Notes under the pieces: generated by a model
What the model was told of the DNA's origin: nothing
What the model saw: only the letters and a program-made list of their open reading frames with translations
Databases searched by the model: none
Shown here: one piece after another, positions 17,469 to 27,386 of the stretch
Position numbering within the stretch: the stretch's first letter is position 1
Layout: each line of letters begins with the position of its first letter
Origin: Deltaproteobacteria bacterium
Lineage (GTDB): Bacteria; Desulfobacterota; BSN033; UBA1163
Assembly (NCBI GenBank): GCA_018333535.1
Contig: JAGXTA010000123.1
Location: 1 to 54,340 of the forward strand
Length of the DNA: 54,340 nucleotides
Reading direction: 5' to 3'
Position numbers and translations under genes: made by a program

Positions 17469-18737
17469 ATGAACGGGAAGGTGAAAATCGAGTCCATGGC
17501 CTTTAAAGGAAATGGAGTGGGACATATCGATGGCAAAGTCATCTTCGTCCCTTACACCGTGACTGGAGATGAGGTATCGGTAGAGATCGCGGAAGATAAA
17601 AAAAGTTACTCCGTAGGCGGGCTGAAGGAAATTCTAATTCCATCTCCTTGGAGGATCAATCCTCCCTGTCCCTATTTTGGTGACTGCGGGGGCTGTCAAT
17701 GGCAGCACATCGACCCGTCTGTCCATGAAGCGTTGAAGAAAGAGATCCTAAAAGAGTCGTTTCAAAAAATAGCAGGGCTGAAAGAGATTCCTGATCTCTC
17801 CGCCGTTTCCTCCCCCCAATCCTATGGATATCGGACCAGAATTCAACTGAAGGCTGAGGGAAATAAGATCGGTTTCTTTGGGGAAAAATCTCATCGGATC
17901 GTTGAGATTGACCTATGCCCCATCGCCCATCCCATAATCAATATAATCCTCCAATGCATTAAAAAAGAGCGATTCCCTCTTTCCGGAGTGGAAGGATTCG
18001 AGATCAATGTCTCTCCCGAAGAGGAAAAAGGGATATTGATCTTCCATTTGAATCTGTCCGGACAAAGGAGAAAAATGCCTTTAAAAGAACTCCTCCAATC
18101 CATCCCTCTTTTAAAGGGCATCGCCGTGGTGAGGAAAAAGAGATGGATCCGTCTCGGCGATCCAACCCTGAACATTAAGACGAAATTGAAACAATCAGGC
18201 GGCGAAAGAATCTTCCACCTGCGTGTCTCTCCGGGGAGTTTCTTTCAGGTGAACCTCGGACAGAATCTGGAACTCATCCAGACGGTTCTGGATTTCGGTG
18301 AATTGAAAGGCAACGAAAGGGTTTTTGATCTTTACGCGGGTATTGGAAATCTCACACTTCCCTTAGCCACGGAAGCAAAATGGGTCGTCGGGATTGAGGA
18401 GAGTAAGATGGCCGTCACAGACGCCCGTTTCAATGCGGAGGCCAACGGCATCAAAAACTGTCTATTTGTCTCCGGAAAAGTAGAGGAGATGTTAGAGGTT
18501 GAAAAAGGGTTAGACCTCATTGTTCTTGATCCCCCAAGGGCAGGTTGCAAGAAGGTGGTCGATCAAATGGTGAGATTGGAACCTGAAAAAATCGTCTACG
18601 TCTCCTGCGAACCAACCACCCTCTCCCGTGACCTTCGCCTCTTCTGTGAAAGAGGATACTCCCTCAGGAAACTCTGCCTCATCGACATGTTCCCCCAGAC
18701 CTACCATATGGAAGTCGTGGCCTTGCTCACGCATTAA
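17469..18737 (+). CDS. rlmD: 23S rRNA m5U methyltransferase, RlmD/RumA type
   Basis: The enzyme has an N-terminal TRAM domain (KVIFVPYTVTGDEVSVEI), a [4Fe-4S] cluster motif (CPYFGDCGGC plus a later LCPIAH Cys) and the SAM-binding VFDLYAGIGNLTLPLA. The catalytic region is LDPPRAGCKK and VYVSCEPTTLSRD. It methylates a uridine of 23S rRNA. An upstream in-frame ATG at 17415 exists, but the family begins close to MNGKVKIESMAF, so I place the start at 17469 (422 residues). The ribosome site is weak for both. RlmC or a tRNA m5U54 role cannot be excluded. Confidence 0.85.
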   Translation: MNGKVKIESMAFKGNGVGHIDGKVIFVPYTVTGDEVSVEIAEDKKSYSVGGLKEILIPSPWRINPPCPYFGDCGGCQWQHIDPSVHEALKKEILKESFQKIAGLKEIPDLSAVSSPQSYGYRTRIQLKAEGNKIGFFGEKSHRIVEIDLCPIAHPIINIILQCIKKERFPLSGVEGFEINVSPEEEKGILIFHLNLSGQRRKMPLKELLQSIPLLKGIAVVRKKRWIRLGDPTLNIKTKLKQSGGERIFHLRVSPGSFFQVNLGQNLELIQTVLDFGELKGNERVFDLYAGIGNLTLPLATEAKWVVGIEESKMAVTDARFNAEANGIKNCLFVSGKVEEMLEVEKGLDLIVLDPPRAGCKKVVDQMVRLEPEKIVYVSCEPTTLSRDLRLFCERGYSLRKLCLIDMFPQTYHMEVVALLTH

Positions 18738-18847
18738 AACCGCAAGAGGATGGAGGAGCGGTCCTTCGGACCTTGAGGATAGAGGCCAAATCTCTTGCCT
18801 CAAACAAAGTGCTCCTCAAGCGAAGCAATCCTCAAGCATCGAAAACC

Positions 18848-19720
18848 TTAGATGACTTTATTAAGCGGATATTCGATGATCCCCACTGCTCCCCGTTTCA
18901 ACAATTTCGGGATGAGTTCCCTCACAACCTTCTCAGAAACCATCACCTCTATGGCAAACCAGTCGCTCTGAAAGAGGTTCGAAATCGTGGGTCCCGTGAT
19001 GCTTGGAAGGATTTCCATCAAACCCTTCAGGTCATTAGCGGAAACGTTCATCTTCAGCCCCACCATCCCTTCGGCCCGGAGTGCCCCCTGGAGAAGAAGG
19101 GAGATCTGTTCGATCTTCTCCTTTTTCCACGGATCCTCATAGGACCGGCGATTGGCGATAAATTGGGTATTGGTCTGAAGAAGTTCCGCGACAATGCGAA
19201 GTTTATTGGCCCGTAGCGTGCTTCCTGTCTCTGTCACTTCCACAATGGCATCGCACAGCCCTTCGATCACCTTGCCTTCGGTCGCTCCCCACGAGAACTC
19301 CACATCCACCTTGATTTTTTGCTCGGCGAAGTATCGCCGGGTAAAATTGACCAGTTCGGTAAAGATCTTCCTCCCCTCCAGATCTTTCAGGGTGCGGATC
19401 GGCGAGTCTTCGGCAACCACCAGCACCCATCGGGCAGGAACCTGGCTTGTTTTTGAGTAAACCAGGTCTTGAACAACCACCACATCTGAGTTGTTTTCGA
19501 GGATCCAGTCCTTACCGGTCAACCCTACATCCAGAGTGCCCATCTCCACAAATCTCGACATCTCCTGGGCCCGGACCAGAGTACAGCGGATCTCCTCATC
19601 ATCCACCATAGGGAGGTAGCTGCGCGAACTGACCATGATCTTCCAGCCGGATTTCCTGAAGAGTTCAATCGTGGCGTTCTCAAGGCTCCCCTTTGGAATT
19701 CCTAATTTCAGCATCTTCAC
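18848..19720 (-). CDS. hisG: ATP phosphoribosyltransferase, long form
   Basis: The 290-residue enzyme opens [18 protein letters not shown], contains the PRPP-site-like segment [16 protein letters not shown] and has the extra C-terminal regulatory domain ([18 protein letters not shown] onward) of the long HisG, which is inhibited by histidine. It catalyses the first step of histidine synthesis. Its GTG start overlaps the hisI stop (GTGA), with an in-frame ATG two codons later. Confidence 0.93.
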   Translation of the reverse strand: MKMLKLGIPKGSLENATIELFRKSGWKIMVSSRSYLPMVDDEEIRCTLVRAQEMSRFVEMGTLDVGLTGKDWILENNSDVVVVQDLVYSKTSQVPARWVLVVAEDSPIRTLKDLEGRKIFTELVNFTRRYFAEQKIKVDVEFSWGATEGKVIEGLCDAIVEVTETGSTLRANKLRIVAELLQTNTQFIANRRSYEDPWKKEKIEQISLLLQGALRAEGMVGLKMNVSANDLKGLMEILPSITGPTISNLFQSDWFAIEVMVSEKVVRELIPKLLKRGAVGIIEYPLNKVI

Positions 19721-20094
19721 TTTCCGTATACCTCCTTCGGATCAAAAATTCTCTTCCCTGAAACTTTCCATTCACCCTCTTCATGCCGGTGATGAAAACA
19801 ACTTTGAAAACCCGTATGGCAGGCCGCCCCTCCCATCTGTTCGACTTTTAGAAGAAGGGTGTCTCCATCGCAGTCGAGATAGATCTCTTTCACCACCTGA
19901 ACATGGCCGGAGGTCTCCCCTTTCAACCAGAGTTTCTTGCGGGACCTTGACCAGAACGTAACCTTCCCTGTCTTCAGAGTCTCCTCCCATGACTCCCGGT
20001 TCATATAACCCAGCATCAGGACCTGATTGGTCGAAGCGTCCTGAATGACGACCGGAATGAGCCCATCCCCTTTGTTGAAGTCAATCTGGATCAC
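19717..20094 (-). CDS. hisI: phosphoribosyl-AMP cyclohydrolase
   Basis: The 125-residue enzyme has [38 protein letters not shown] and the zinc/metal block [13 protein letters not shown] with GAACHTG and SCFHH. It opens the adenine ring of phosphoribosyl-AMP in histidine synthesis. I choose a GTG start at 20094 because AAAGGAGG lies five bases upstream. The in-frame ATG at 20139 lies inside a dispersed intergenic repeat and would add a non-conserved tail. No hisE domain is attached. Confidence 0.9.
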   Translation of the reverse strand: MIQIDFNKGDGLIPVVIQDASTNQVLMLGYMNRESWEETLKTGKVTFWSRSRKKLWLKGETSGHVQVVKEIYLDCDGDTLLLKVEQMGGAACHTGFQSCFHHRHEEGEWKVSGKRIFDPKEVYGK

Positions 20095-20113
20095 AGAACC
20101 TCCTTTCCCTTTA

Positions 20114-20194
20114 AAGGGTTCAAGGATTCGAGGGTTCATGGGTTCAAGTTTTTTCTTAACTCGGACCCTTGACCACTTGACCTCTTGAATCCTA
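20114..20194. repeat. GGTTCAA/TTGACC palindromic repeat, copy 1
   Basis: AAGGATTCGAGGGTTCA-type units on the left face CTTGACC-ACTTGACC-CTTGAATCC on the right. A closely matching element lies at 27292-27380, between lexA and dinB. Both are in the leader of a - strand gene. Confidence 0.7.
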
Positions 20195-20989
20195 TCAATT
20201 CATAAGCAGTCTGGCCATCTGAGTCGCATTCTTAGCCGCAGAACCGGCATGACAGTTATTAAAAAAAACAAACGTCTTTGCCGTTTTCTTTGAAATGTCC
20301 TTGATGTCCGGGACGAACTCCTTCAACTCCCCCTCGCTGTAGAGGTAATCATATCTCACAGAAGCAGGGACATTGAACCAGTTCGGATTTCTGCCATGGA
20401 GCCTAAAATATCCGATTTTGGAAGTGGCCCTGGGGAGATAAGGCATCAGCTTGGGCAGTTTGGGTTCATCCACAATACAATAACCAGTCCCGATCTTCTC
20501 TAAAAACTCGAACATCCCTTCCTTCATCCAGGCCTGGTTCCGGAATTCAAAGACAAGAGGAACATCGCCCATCTCCTCCTTGAACCTTTCGATGTAGCCG
20601 GAATTCTCCTTGCTGGGGAAAAACCCGTAGGGAAACTGAGCCAGGACACCCGCAAGCTTGCCATCCCCGATCAGAGGATCAAGGCTGTATTTAAACTTCT
20701 TAAAGGTCTCCTGATTGTCTATCATCTCTCCCGTCTCTTTGTTCCGAATCTCATGGGTCATCCCCTTGAAGGATTTGACGACGAATTCAAAATCGCCGGA
20801 GGTCTTTCGAGACATCGCCGAAAAACTCTTCTGAGAAGGAAGGGTATAGTAGGTGAAGTTCACCTCCAGGGCATTAAACCCAAGCTCTTTTTCATAAAAA
20901 GATAACATCTCCTTTTCCGGCAGCCCAGGGGGATAGACCGTGCCCTTCCAGTCCGCAAAAGAAAACCCGCTCGTCCCGATCTTGATCAT
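20195..20989 (-). CDS. DUF72 family protein, YecE-like
   Basis: The 264-residue protein begins [20 protein letters not shown] and has the TIM-barrel-like blocks [33 protein letters not shown] and YFRLHGRN typical of DUF72. The biochemical role of the family is unknown. A conserved end [16 protein letters not shown] is present. It is the first gene upstream of hisI on the - strand, but a repeat separates them and I infer no functional link. Confidence 0.85.
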   Translation of the reverse strand: MIKIGTSGFSFADWKGTVYPPGLPEKEMLSFYEKELGFNALEVNFTYYTLPSQKSFSAMSRKTSGDFEFVVKSFKGMTHEIRNKETGEMIDNQETFKKFKYSLDPLIGDGKLAGVLAQFPYGFFPSKENSGYIERFKEEMGDVPLVFEFRNQAWMKEGMFEFLEKIGTGYCIVDEPKLPKLMPYLPRATSKIGYFRLHGRNPNWFNVPASVRYDYLYSEGELKEFVPDIKDISKKTAKTFVFFNNCHAGSAAKNATQMARLLMN

Positions 20990-21092
20990 TTCAATTCAAC
21001 GAATTAGCACCCCTGGCCTTATATTACGGTAGCCCATCTAAAAAGGCATTAAAAGTGTTTTTCTGATATTTTATAAGCTCCATACAATCTTA

Positions 21093-21353
21093 TCATTTCA
21101 AGGGCTCTATTTTATCTAATTTTTGATGATCTTCTGCTTGTTTCCATACTTTTTTCAGTTCTTCCTGATGAATGCTTGCCCATTCAATTACTAGTCCCAA
21201 TGCTCGTGGAGGCAGAAAACCTGCGAATAGTGAAAGGTCATCAATGGTAATCAAAACGCTGTAATTACCATATACGGCATGAAAATGAGGCGGGGGATGG
21301 TCATGGTAATAGATGTAAATGATAATGCCGAAAAATCTGGTTATCTCCGCCAT
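21093..21353 (-). CDS. DUF4160 protein
   Basis: The 86-residue protein has the DUF4160 signature IYYHDHPPPHFHAVYG, a His/Pro-rich motif, followed by a short strand-helix part. DUF4160 genes are commonly paired with DUF2442 genes, as here with eight bases between them. Such pairs look like toxin-antitoxin or small accessory modules, but the activity is not established. Confidence 0.8.
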   Translation of the reverse strand: MAEITRFFGIIIYIYYHDHPPPHFHAVYGNYSVLITIDDLSLFAGFLPPRALGLVIEWASIHQEELKKVWKQAEDHQKLDKIEPLK

Positions 21354-21361
21354 CTATCTTC

Positions 21362-21643
21362 TCAGTAATTCACAACCAACTCTTTTTTCAGTAGGGAAAG
21401 CGGGTCAACACCGAGGACCTTTGCATATAAATTATCAGGGCATAAATCAATACCACCTTCCCAGGCGATCGTATGACTTTCAGGGTCGATATATACGGAA
21501 TTAAAAAATTCGGTATCCTCCCATGCCTTGAACACACCCTTTCCCAATAACTCAGAAAGGCCAACCGTTCCTTCAACTCCATCTGAAAATTTAATCCAGA
21601 CCCTATAATTAGACAGCGGTTTAACCTCTATAATTTCATGCAT
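21362..21643 (-). CDS. DUF2442 protein
   Basis: The product reads EIIEVKPLSNYRVWIKFSDG, a DUF2442 opening with the V-W-I-x-F-x-D-G strand, and ends with LCPDNLYAKVLG. I place the start at 21643, because AAAGGAG lies nine bases upstream of that ATG while it abuts the ATG at 21652. Together with the DUF4160 gene it makes a two-gene unit. DUF2442 proteins are thought to bind DNA or partner proteins; this is family knowledge of low certainty. Confidence 0.8.
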   Translation of the reverse strand: MHEIIEVKPLSNYRVWIKFSDGVEGTVGLSELLGKGVFKAWEDTEFFNSVYIDPESHTIAWEGGIDLCPDNLYAKVLGVDPLSLLKKELVVNY

Positions 21644-21841
21644 TGTATCCATCTCCTTTTATGCCTTTATCTCAAAAGGCAATCGTCAGTTTCCCTTTAA
21701 AATTGAGCGTTGCCATTTATCTCACCCTTTACCTAGTATAAACAAAGATAGTAGAACAGGAGGGTATTGTCAACCCCGATATCACAGTGCGATCAATAAT
21801 TTTTCTTGAGTCCTTCCGCAGATTGGCCTATATTAATAGCC

Positions 21842-24800
21842 ATGAAGAACGCTACGGTAATGGAATTTCATATCTCCCGTAAGGTCCGGGACCTCTACGG
21901 GTTTGACGAGTCTTTTTTTACTGTGAGCGGAAATGGCATCTTCCCCAATTTCCGTGCTGTAAGGCTATTCGTCCAAAGGATGAATGAGAAAAGGGACCTC
22001 ATCAACTTTCCGGAGCAGGCCATTAAACCCGGCCAGATGAATGCGATGGGGCTGATTGATGAGATTCTCCACTACATCACCGGCCTATATGGGGATGAGA
22101 AAAATCCTCTGGTGATGAGACAGGCGCTCGACTGGATCTATGAAAAATTCGGCAGATTTAGAGTGGACGAGACATTACAACATTTTTTAGCAGAATTTCC
22201 CGCGGTCGCCGTCTATCGGGGAGAAATATTGCCTGAAATTTATTTGGAGGGTGAAACAGAGGGGGTGCCCAACCGCCAGATCGTCCTGGAAGAGATGCTC
22301 ATGCTCTGGATGGCCAATAAGAACCCCGCTTTTTCTCCTTTCGTCGAACTCTTTGACGACTCCGCTCTTCAAAAAGAGACCCTTTACCTCCGGATCATGG
22401 AACAACTTCCCGTCTTCTTCAATTCACAGCCTCCTTTTGGCCCTGACCATCAAAATCTGATCGATATGCTTCGAAGTCCTGCGATTGCTGTTCCGCATTC
22501 TCTCTCGGGACAACTCGAATACATACGGGAAAGATGGGGATTTTTATTGGGCAGGCACTTCTCCCTCCTCCTCAGCAGCCTGGATCTCATGAAGGAGGAA
22601 GAGATTGCGGAGATGCGAAGGATGACCTTCTGGAGCCGCGCCCCTGCTCCTGTGTATGAATTCACCGGAATGGAGGGAGAGCCGGAGGGATTCAGTCCCG
22701 ACCTGGAGTGGATGCCGAGATTGGTGTTGCTGGCAAAAAATATCTATGTGTGGCTTCATCAACTCTCAAGAAAGTATCAGCGCTCCATCTACCGGCTTGA
22801 CCAGATCCCTGACGAAGAGTTGGATCGATTAGCCTATTGGGGCTTTACCGGACTCTGGCTCATTGGCCTGTGGGAGCGGAGTCTCGCATCAAAAAGAATT
22901 AAAGAACTTTTAGGCAGTCCTGACGCAGTGGCTTCCGCTTACTCCCTTTTCGACTATCAGATCGCAGGCGACCTCGGCGGTGAAGAGGCCTTCCAGAATC
23001 TGAAAGACCGTTCGTGGAAACGTGGAATTCGCCTGGCAAGCGATATGGTTCCCAACCATATGGGCATTGATTCGAGATGGGTGATTGAACATCCGGACTG
23101 GTTCATCTCATCCGAAGAAAGCCCCTTCCCTGCCTATCGCTTCAGCGGACCGGACCTCTCCTGGCACGGAGAGGTGGGAATCCATCTTGAGGATCACTAT
23201 TTCGATCAGAGCGATGCTGCAGTCGTCTTCAAGCGGGTGGATCATAGAACAGGCGGGGAACAGTATATTTATCACGGAAATGATGGCACCCGGATGCCCT
23301 GGAACGATACCGCCCAGCTCAATTTCCTGAAGGAAGAAGTCAGGGAAGCCGTCATCCAGAACATTCTCCATGTCGCCCGTAATTTTACCATCATCCGTTT
23401 CGATGCAGCCATGACTCTGACCAAAAAGCATTATCAGCGACTCTGGTTTCCGGAGCCGGGAACAGGCGGCGCGATCCCGTCACGGGCCGAGCACGGGATG
23501 ACCAGAGAGGGGTTTCATCGCCATATGCCTGAAGAATTCTGGCGTCAGGTTGTGGATCGCATTGCCCGGGAGGCGCCCGGGACCTTGCTCCTCGCTGAGG
23601 CATTCTGGTTGCTCGAAGGATACTTCGTCCGGACACTTGGAATGCACCGTGTTTATAACAGCGCCTTCATGAATATGTTGAAGGACGAAGAAAACGCCAA
23701 TTACCGTTCTGTGATGAAAAATACACTGGAGTTCAACCCGGAGGTTCTCAAGCGATTCGTCAATTTTATGAGCAATCCCGACGAGGAAACCGCTGTGCAC
23801 CAATATGGCAAGGAGGATAAGTATTTTGGCATCTGTACGATGATGATCACTCTGCCCGGGCTCCCGATGTTCGGACATGGCCAGATTGAAGGATTTACTG
23901 AAAAATATGGAATGGAATACCGGTATGCCAAATGGGATGAAAAGCCGGACCGGGATTTAATGGAACGACATGAGAGAGAGGTCTTCCCGCTGATGAAGCG
24001 CCGCCACCTCTTTGCAGACGTCAAACATTTTCTGCTTTACGATTTCTTCATTCCGGAAGGATATGTCAACGAGGATGTCTTTGCCTACTCGAATCGCGTC
24101 GGAGATGAAAGAGCGCTTGTTATCTATCACAACCGATATGCTTCTGCTCGCGGATGGGTTCGAACCTCGGTCGCCTATTCCGCAGGCGAAGGAGATGAGC
24201 GAAGATTGATCCGGAGGGAATTGGGAGAAGGTCTTCAGTTGCATGATGATCCGGATTACTTCTGCATCTTTAAGGATGAGGTGACCGGCCTTGAGTACAT
24301 CCGAAACAGTAAGGAACTGTGCGAAAAAGGTCTCTATGTGGAATTGGGGGCTTATCAATATCATGTATTCTTAGATTTCCGGGAGATTCAGGACAACCAG
24401 TGGCATCACTATGGCCAGTTAAATCATTTACTAAATGGCCGGGGGGTGCCTGATCTTGGAGAGATATTCAAAGAAATTCTATTGCCCCCGGTCCACCATG
24501 CCTTTAGGGAACTGGTCAATGGCAGTATGTTTCTCAAATTGATGGAAGCCCGAATTTCAAAATCAGGCGAACCGCTTGATAATAGTCTGATTGATGAAGT
24601 TGAGCAGAAAACCATCCATTTTTTTCAAACGGCGAAAGATCTCTCGGGCGGGAGAGAAGACGAACGAGTGGTTGCCCGGGAGGTCAAGCATAAATTAGAA
24701 GCTATCCTTTACTTGCCGGTCATCACCGGCCGGCCTCAGGTGCTTCAACCCAGAGGGGTGAAGGCAGTGGCCGAATATCTTCACCAGAAACTCGTGGATG

Positions 24801-25330
24801 GCGCCTCCATCTGGGGAACAATCTTTGGCTGGTTGTTCGTTCATCCTGCCGGCAAAGTCTTAAGTCCGAAGGGTTTCCAGGGACAGAGCCACAAATGGAT
24901 TGGAGAGTGGAGGCTTGATCAAATCATCGCAGAAACATTGTCGGGTTTGGGGGTGGAGGAGAAGGTTTCCCGAGGATCGGTGACACTCATTAAAATTCTC
25001 ACCCGCCATCAAAGATGGTTCAAGGAGGAAACCGTTGATCGGGTCATAGAGAATCTATTAAAAGACGGTGAGGTCCAGCAGTTCTTAGAGGTGAATCAAT
25101 ACGATGATATTCTCTGGTTTAACAAAGAAGCCTTCGAGGAGATGCTCTGGTGGCTGATGCTGACGGCCGCGCTGGAGGTGAGCTTTGATCCACTCCGTCC
25201 TGCCAAAGAGGTCGTCAGGGGATTGGAGAAATGCTGGTCAACGATCCAAAAACTTCACGAAGCCGAAAAGAAGTCCGGCTACCAGGTCGAAAAATTGTTG
25301 GAAGCTCTAAGGAAGCAAGAAAAAAGATAA
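21842..25330 (+). CDS. large GH13-type (alpha-amylase superfamily) protein with unusual region IV
   Basis: This product of about 1160 residues has a helical N-terminal part (about 1-300) with no match I recognise, a central GH13 barrel and a long C-terminal helical part. Conserved barrel regions are DMVPNHMG (I), IRFDAAMTLTKKH (II, nucleophile Asp) and LLAEAFW (III, acid Glu). Region IV reads MSNPDEE, with Pro in place of the usual His of NHD. This may change specificity toward a maltosyl- or glycosyl-transferase role in glycogen or trehalose metabolism. The start is uncertain: TTG at 21806 or ATG at 21842, neither with a good ribosome site. It stands alone on the + strand. Confidence 0.75.
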   Translation: MKNATVMEFHISRKVRDLYGFDESFFTVSGNGIFPNFRAVRLFVQRMNEKRDLINFPEQAIKPGQMNAMGLIDEILHYITGLYGDEKNPLVMRQALDWIYEKFGRFRVDETLQHFLAEFPAVAVYRGEILPEIYLEGETEGVPNRQIVLEEMLMLWMANKNPAFSPFVELFDDSALQKETLYLRIMEQLPVFFNSQPPFGPDHQNLIDMLRSPAIAVPHSLSGQLEYIRERWGFLLGRHFSLLLSSLDLMKEEEIAEMRRMTFWSRAPAPVYEFTGMEGEPEGFSPDLEWMPRLVLLAKNIYVWLHQLSRKYQRSIYRLDQIPDEELDRLAYWGFTGLWLIGLWERSLASKRIKELLGSPDAVASAYSLFDYQIAGDLGGEEAFQNLKDRSWKRGIRLASDMVPNHMGIDSRWVIEHPDWFISSEESPFPAYRFSGPDLSWHGEVGIHLEDHYFDQSDAAVVFKRVDHRTGGEQYIYHGNDGTRMPWNDTAQLNFLKEEVREAVIQNILHVARNFTIIRFDAAMTLTKKHYQRLWFPEPGTGGAIPSRAEHGMTREGFHRHMPEEFWRQVVDRIAREAPGTLLLAEAFWLLEGYFVRTLGMHRVYNSAFMNMLKDEENANYRSVMKNTLEFNPEVLKRFVNFMSNPDEETAVHQYGKEDKYFGICTMMITLPGLPMFGHGQIEGFTEKYGMEYRYAKWDEKPDRDLMERHEREVFPLMKRRHLFADVKHFLLYDFFIPEGYVNEDVFAYSNRVGDERALVIYHNRYASARGWVRTSVAYSAGEGDERRLIRRELGEGLQLHDDPDYFCIFKDEVTGLEYIRNSKELCEKGLYVELGAYQYHVFLDFREIQDNQWHHYGQLNHLLNGRGVPDLGEIFKEILLPPVHHAFRELVNGSMFLKLMEARISKSGEPLDNSLIDEVEQKTIHFFQTAKDLSGGREDERVVAREVKHKLEAILYLPVITGRPQVLQPRGVKAVAEYLHQKLVDGASIWGTIFGWLFVHPAGKVLSPKGFQGQSHKWIGEWRLDQIIAETLSGLGVEEKVSRGSVTLIKILTRHQRWFKEETVDRVIENLLKDGEVQQFLEVNQYDDILWFNKEAFEEMLWWLMLTAALEVSFDPLRPAKEVVRGLEKCWSTIQKLHEAEKKSGYQVEKLLEALRKQEKR

Positions 25331-25340
25331 TGTCCCCGAT

Positions 25341-26067
25341 TTATCTTAATTGATAACTCTCGCCTATCTGCAGAACTACGATTCTAATATTTGATTTTGC
25401 CTCAACTTTCTCTTTGAATCGTTGCGGGTCTGATCTTAAATAATGTATGGGAATGACAATCTCAGGTTGAATGGCCAATACCTTTTTGACTGCTTCCCTT
25501 ATATCCATTGTAAATGTCCCACCAATGGGAACCAGTGCCACATCGATCTTCCCGAGTTCTTTCATTTCCGGTACAAAATCCGTATCACCCATATGATAAA
25601 TTGTTCTTCCCTTCATTCTTAACAGATAGCCCACACCACGACCTTTACGGTGGACCTTTCTCGTCGAAGATCCCTTCGGTGTATTGTAAGCTTCAACGGC
25701 TTCTATCTTCATATCCCCGAACGTAATGACTTTGCCGGGCCGGATCAGGTTCATCTCCCTGCCCAAATCCTTCATGCACGTTTCAGGGCCTATGACCAGA
25801 GTGTTTGAACGCCTGAGTCGATTGACGGTCACACGTTTGCAGTGGTCCTTGTGAGAGTGTGTAACCAGTATGACATCCGCCTTCTCAAGCTCCTCGGGCA
25901 GTCCGTCAATCGGGCCCGGCCATCTCGAAAATTCAATTTTTTTCGGGTACCGGGCATAATAAGTTCTTAAATAGGCAGGGTCAATGTAAAGGACTTTACC
26001 GTCTGCTTTGATCTGAATCCACGAAGGCGGAAACCATTTTAGATAGAGAGATATCCCGATTTCTCAT
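25341..26067 (-). pseudogene. metallo-beta-lactamase-fold hydrolase with a 5' frameshift
   Basis: The main frame encodes WFPPSWIQIKADGKVLYIDP, the metal motif THSHKDH and a C-terminal half ending GESYQLR, a UPF0173-like metal-dependent hydrolase of about 240 residues. The frame has no ATG, GTG or TTG upstream of the THSHKDH motif. An ATG at 26067 opens MRNRDISL in another frame, and the two frames join perfectly as DISLYLKWFPP if two bases are added in the short CT run at about 26047-26053. A caller that starts at the GTG at 25832 would lose the metal motif. It is either a real 2-base deletion, a slippery CT tract or an assembly error. Confidence 0.7.
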
Positions 26068-26070
26068 TCC

Positions 26071-26113
26071 CTGCCTGCTGACTTCGGTTCTGACCGGGGG
26101 TGAAGTAGGCAGG
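26071..26113. repeat. hairpin between dinB and the hydrolase gene
   Basis: CCTGCCTGCTGACTTC and GAAGTAGGCAGG form an imperfect stem over about 12 pairs with a 3-base bulge, located after the dinB stop. It may end the lexA-dinB transcript or process it; no T-run is seen. Confidence 0.45.
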
Positions 26114-26125
26114 CACATTCCGTAT

Positions 26126-27280
26126 TCAATGGAGTTCTGCCCAGGTTAAGGTCCAATCTCCGAAGCGTTCGTTTACACGATCCATCGCCTTAAGAAGGTT
26201 ATCTTTTTTCTCTCTTTTTTCAAAAAGATCCTGTTGACACCATTCCTTTTTCAATAGGGACACCCCTACTCCCAGGAGACGAATCGGTTTGGGATGGGGA
26301 ATGGATTTAAAAATTTCAAGGGAGTGGCCAAATATCTCATTCCCGCTGTTCATCCATCGGGAGAGGGTTCTCTGCTTTGAGAAGGTATAGAAATCGGAAT
26401 AACGAACCGTAAGGACCACCCTGCTTCCATAAAAACCCTCCTTCCTCATCCTTCGGGAGACTTTTTCCGAAAGCTGAAGGAGGACCTTTCTTAATAGATC
26501 CTTGTCGGAGGTGTCTTCTTCGAGGGTGACGCTATGGCTAATCGATTTGGCATCTTCTTCCTCGTCAAAAGGGATGACCGGACTTCCATCCAATCCCAGC
26601 CCCATCTCATGAAGCCTCTCGCCGATCACGCCAAATCTTTTAATTAAAAAGGAGGCCGGAAATCTTCCCAATTGACCGCAGGTGAAGATGTTAATGGACC
26701 TCAGCGTCTCCGAAAGTTTCGGACCAATTCCGTGCAGTTTAGCTACAGGAAGCTCCTCAAGTATCTCTTGGATCTTCTCTTTCTCAATGACCATCAGGCC
26801 ATCCGGTTTTTTTAAACGGCTCCCTAATTTGGCAAGCAACTTATTCGGAGCAATCCCGATGGAACAGGTCAGACCTTCCTGTTTCCGTATCCGGTTCTTG
26901 ATCAATTGGGCTATATGGAGGGGCGATTGATAGAGGAGCAGCGAACCGGTAATATCGAGATAGGCTTCGTCAATGGAAGCCACCTCCACAAGAGGAGTAA
27001 AAACTTTGAGAATGGAAAAAATCCTGGATGCGGTCTCGGTATATTTGGAATGATTCCCTTCGACGAGAATTAATCCGGGGCATTTCCTCTTGGCTTCCTG
27101 AATGGACATCCCGGCATGAATCCCAAAAGGCCTGGCCTCGTAAGTGGCGGAGGTGACCACACTGCGGGACAGGGAGCCACACACTGCGGCAGGCTTGCCC
27201 CGCAATGCAGGGTCATCCCTCTGCTCAACAGAGATAAAGAAGGCATCCATGTCGATATGGAGAATGATACGATCAACCAT
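26126..27280 (-). CDS. dinB: DNA polymerase IV (Y-family)
   Basis: The 384-residue polymerase opens ILHIDMDAFFISVEQRDDP (catalytic Asp) and has VASIDEAYLDITG (Asp-Glu) and LTCSIGIAPNKLLAKLGS, then an HhH region (LHGIGPKLSETLRSINI) and a little-finger domain. It bypasses lesions with low fidelity. I place the start at ATG 27280; the upstream TTG at 27295 lies in a repeat. lexA lies directly upstream on the same strand, making an SOS pair. The C-terminal clamp-binding peptide QQDLFE near residue 355 is visible. Confidence 0.92.
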   Translation of the reverse strand: MVDRIILHIDMDAFFISVEQRDDPALRGKPAAVCGSLSRSVVTSATYEARPFGIHAGMSIQEAKRKCPGLILVEGNHSKYTETASRIFSILKVFTPLVEVASIDEAYLDITGSLLLYQSPLHIAQLIKNRIRKQEGLTCSIGIAPNKLLAKLGSRLKKPDGLMVIEKEKIQEILEELPVAKLHGIGPKLSETLRSINIFTCGQLGRFPASFLIKRFGVIGERLHEMGLGLDGSPVIPFDEEEDAKSISHSVTLEEDTSDKDLLRKVLLQLSEKVSRRMRKEGFYGSRVVLTVRYSDFYTFSKQRTLSRWMNSGNEIFGHSLEIFKSIPHPKPIRLLGVGVSLLKKEWCQQDLFEKREKKDNLLKAMDRVNERFGDWTLTWAELH

Positions 27281-27291
27281 AACAATAGGGT

Positions 27292-27380
27292 CCAAGGATT
27301 CGAGGGTTCAAGGGTTCAAGGGTTCAATATTTTTGGATGTCTTCACTCGACCCCTTGGCCACTTGACCCCTTGAATCCTA
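27292..27380. repeat. GGTTCAA/TTGACC palindromic repeat, copy 2
   Basis: This is a copy of the element at 20114-20194: GGATTCGAGGGTTCAAGGG on the left and CCACTTGACCCCTTGAATCC on the right. It lies between lexA and dinB and contributes the leader of dinB. Confidence 0.75.
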
Positions 27381-27386
27381 TCTTTT

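Noticed and set aside
20095-20139. ATG start of hisI at 20139
   Set aside because: The added 15 residues are encoded by a dispersed repeat; GTG 20094 has AAAGGAGG at correct spacing.
26062-26100. In-frame TGA before the hydrolase frame as Sec
   Set aside because: The upstream residues are not hydrolase-like, while joining to the ATG frame restores a sensible start; frameshift is simpler.
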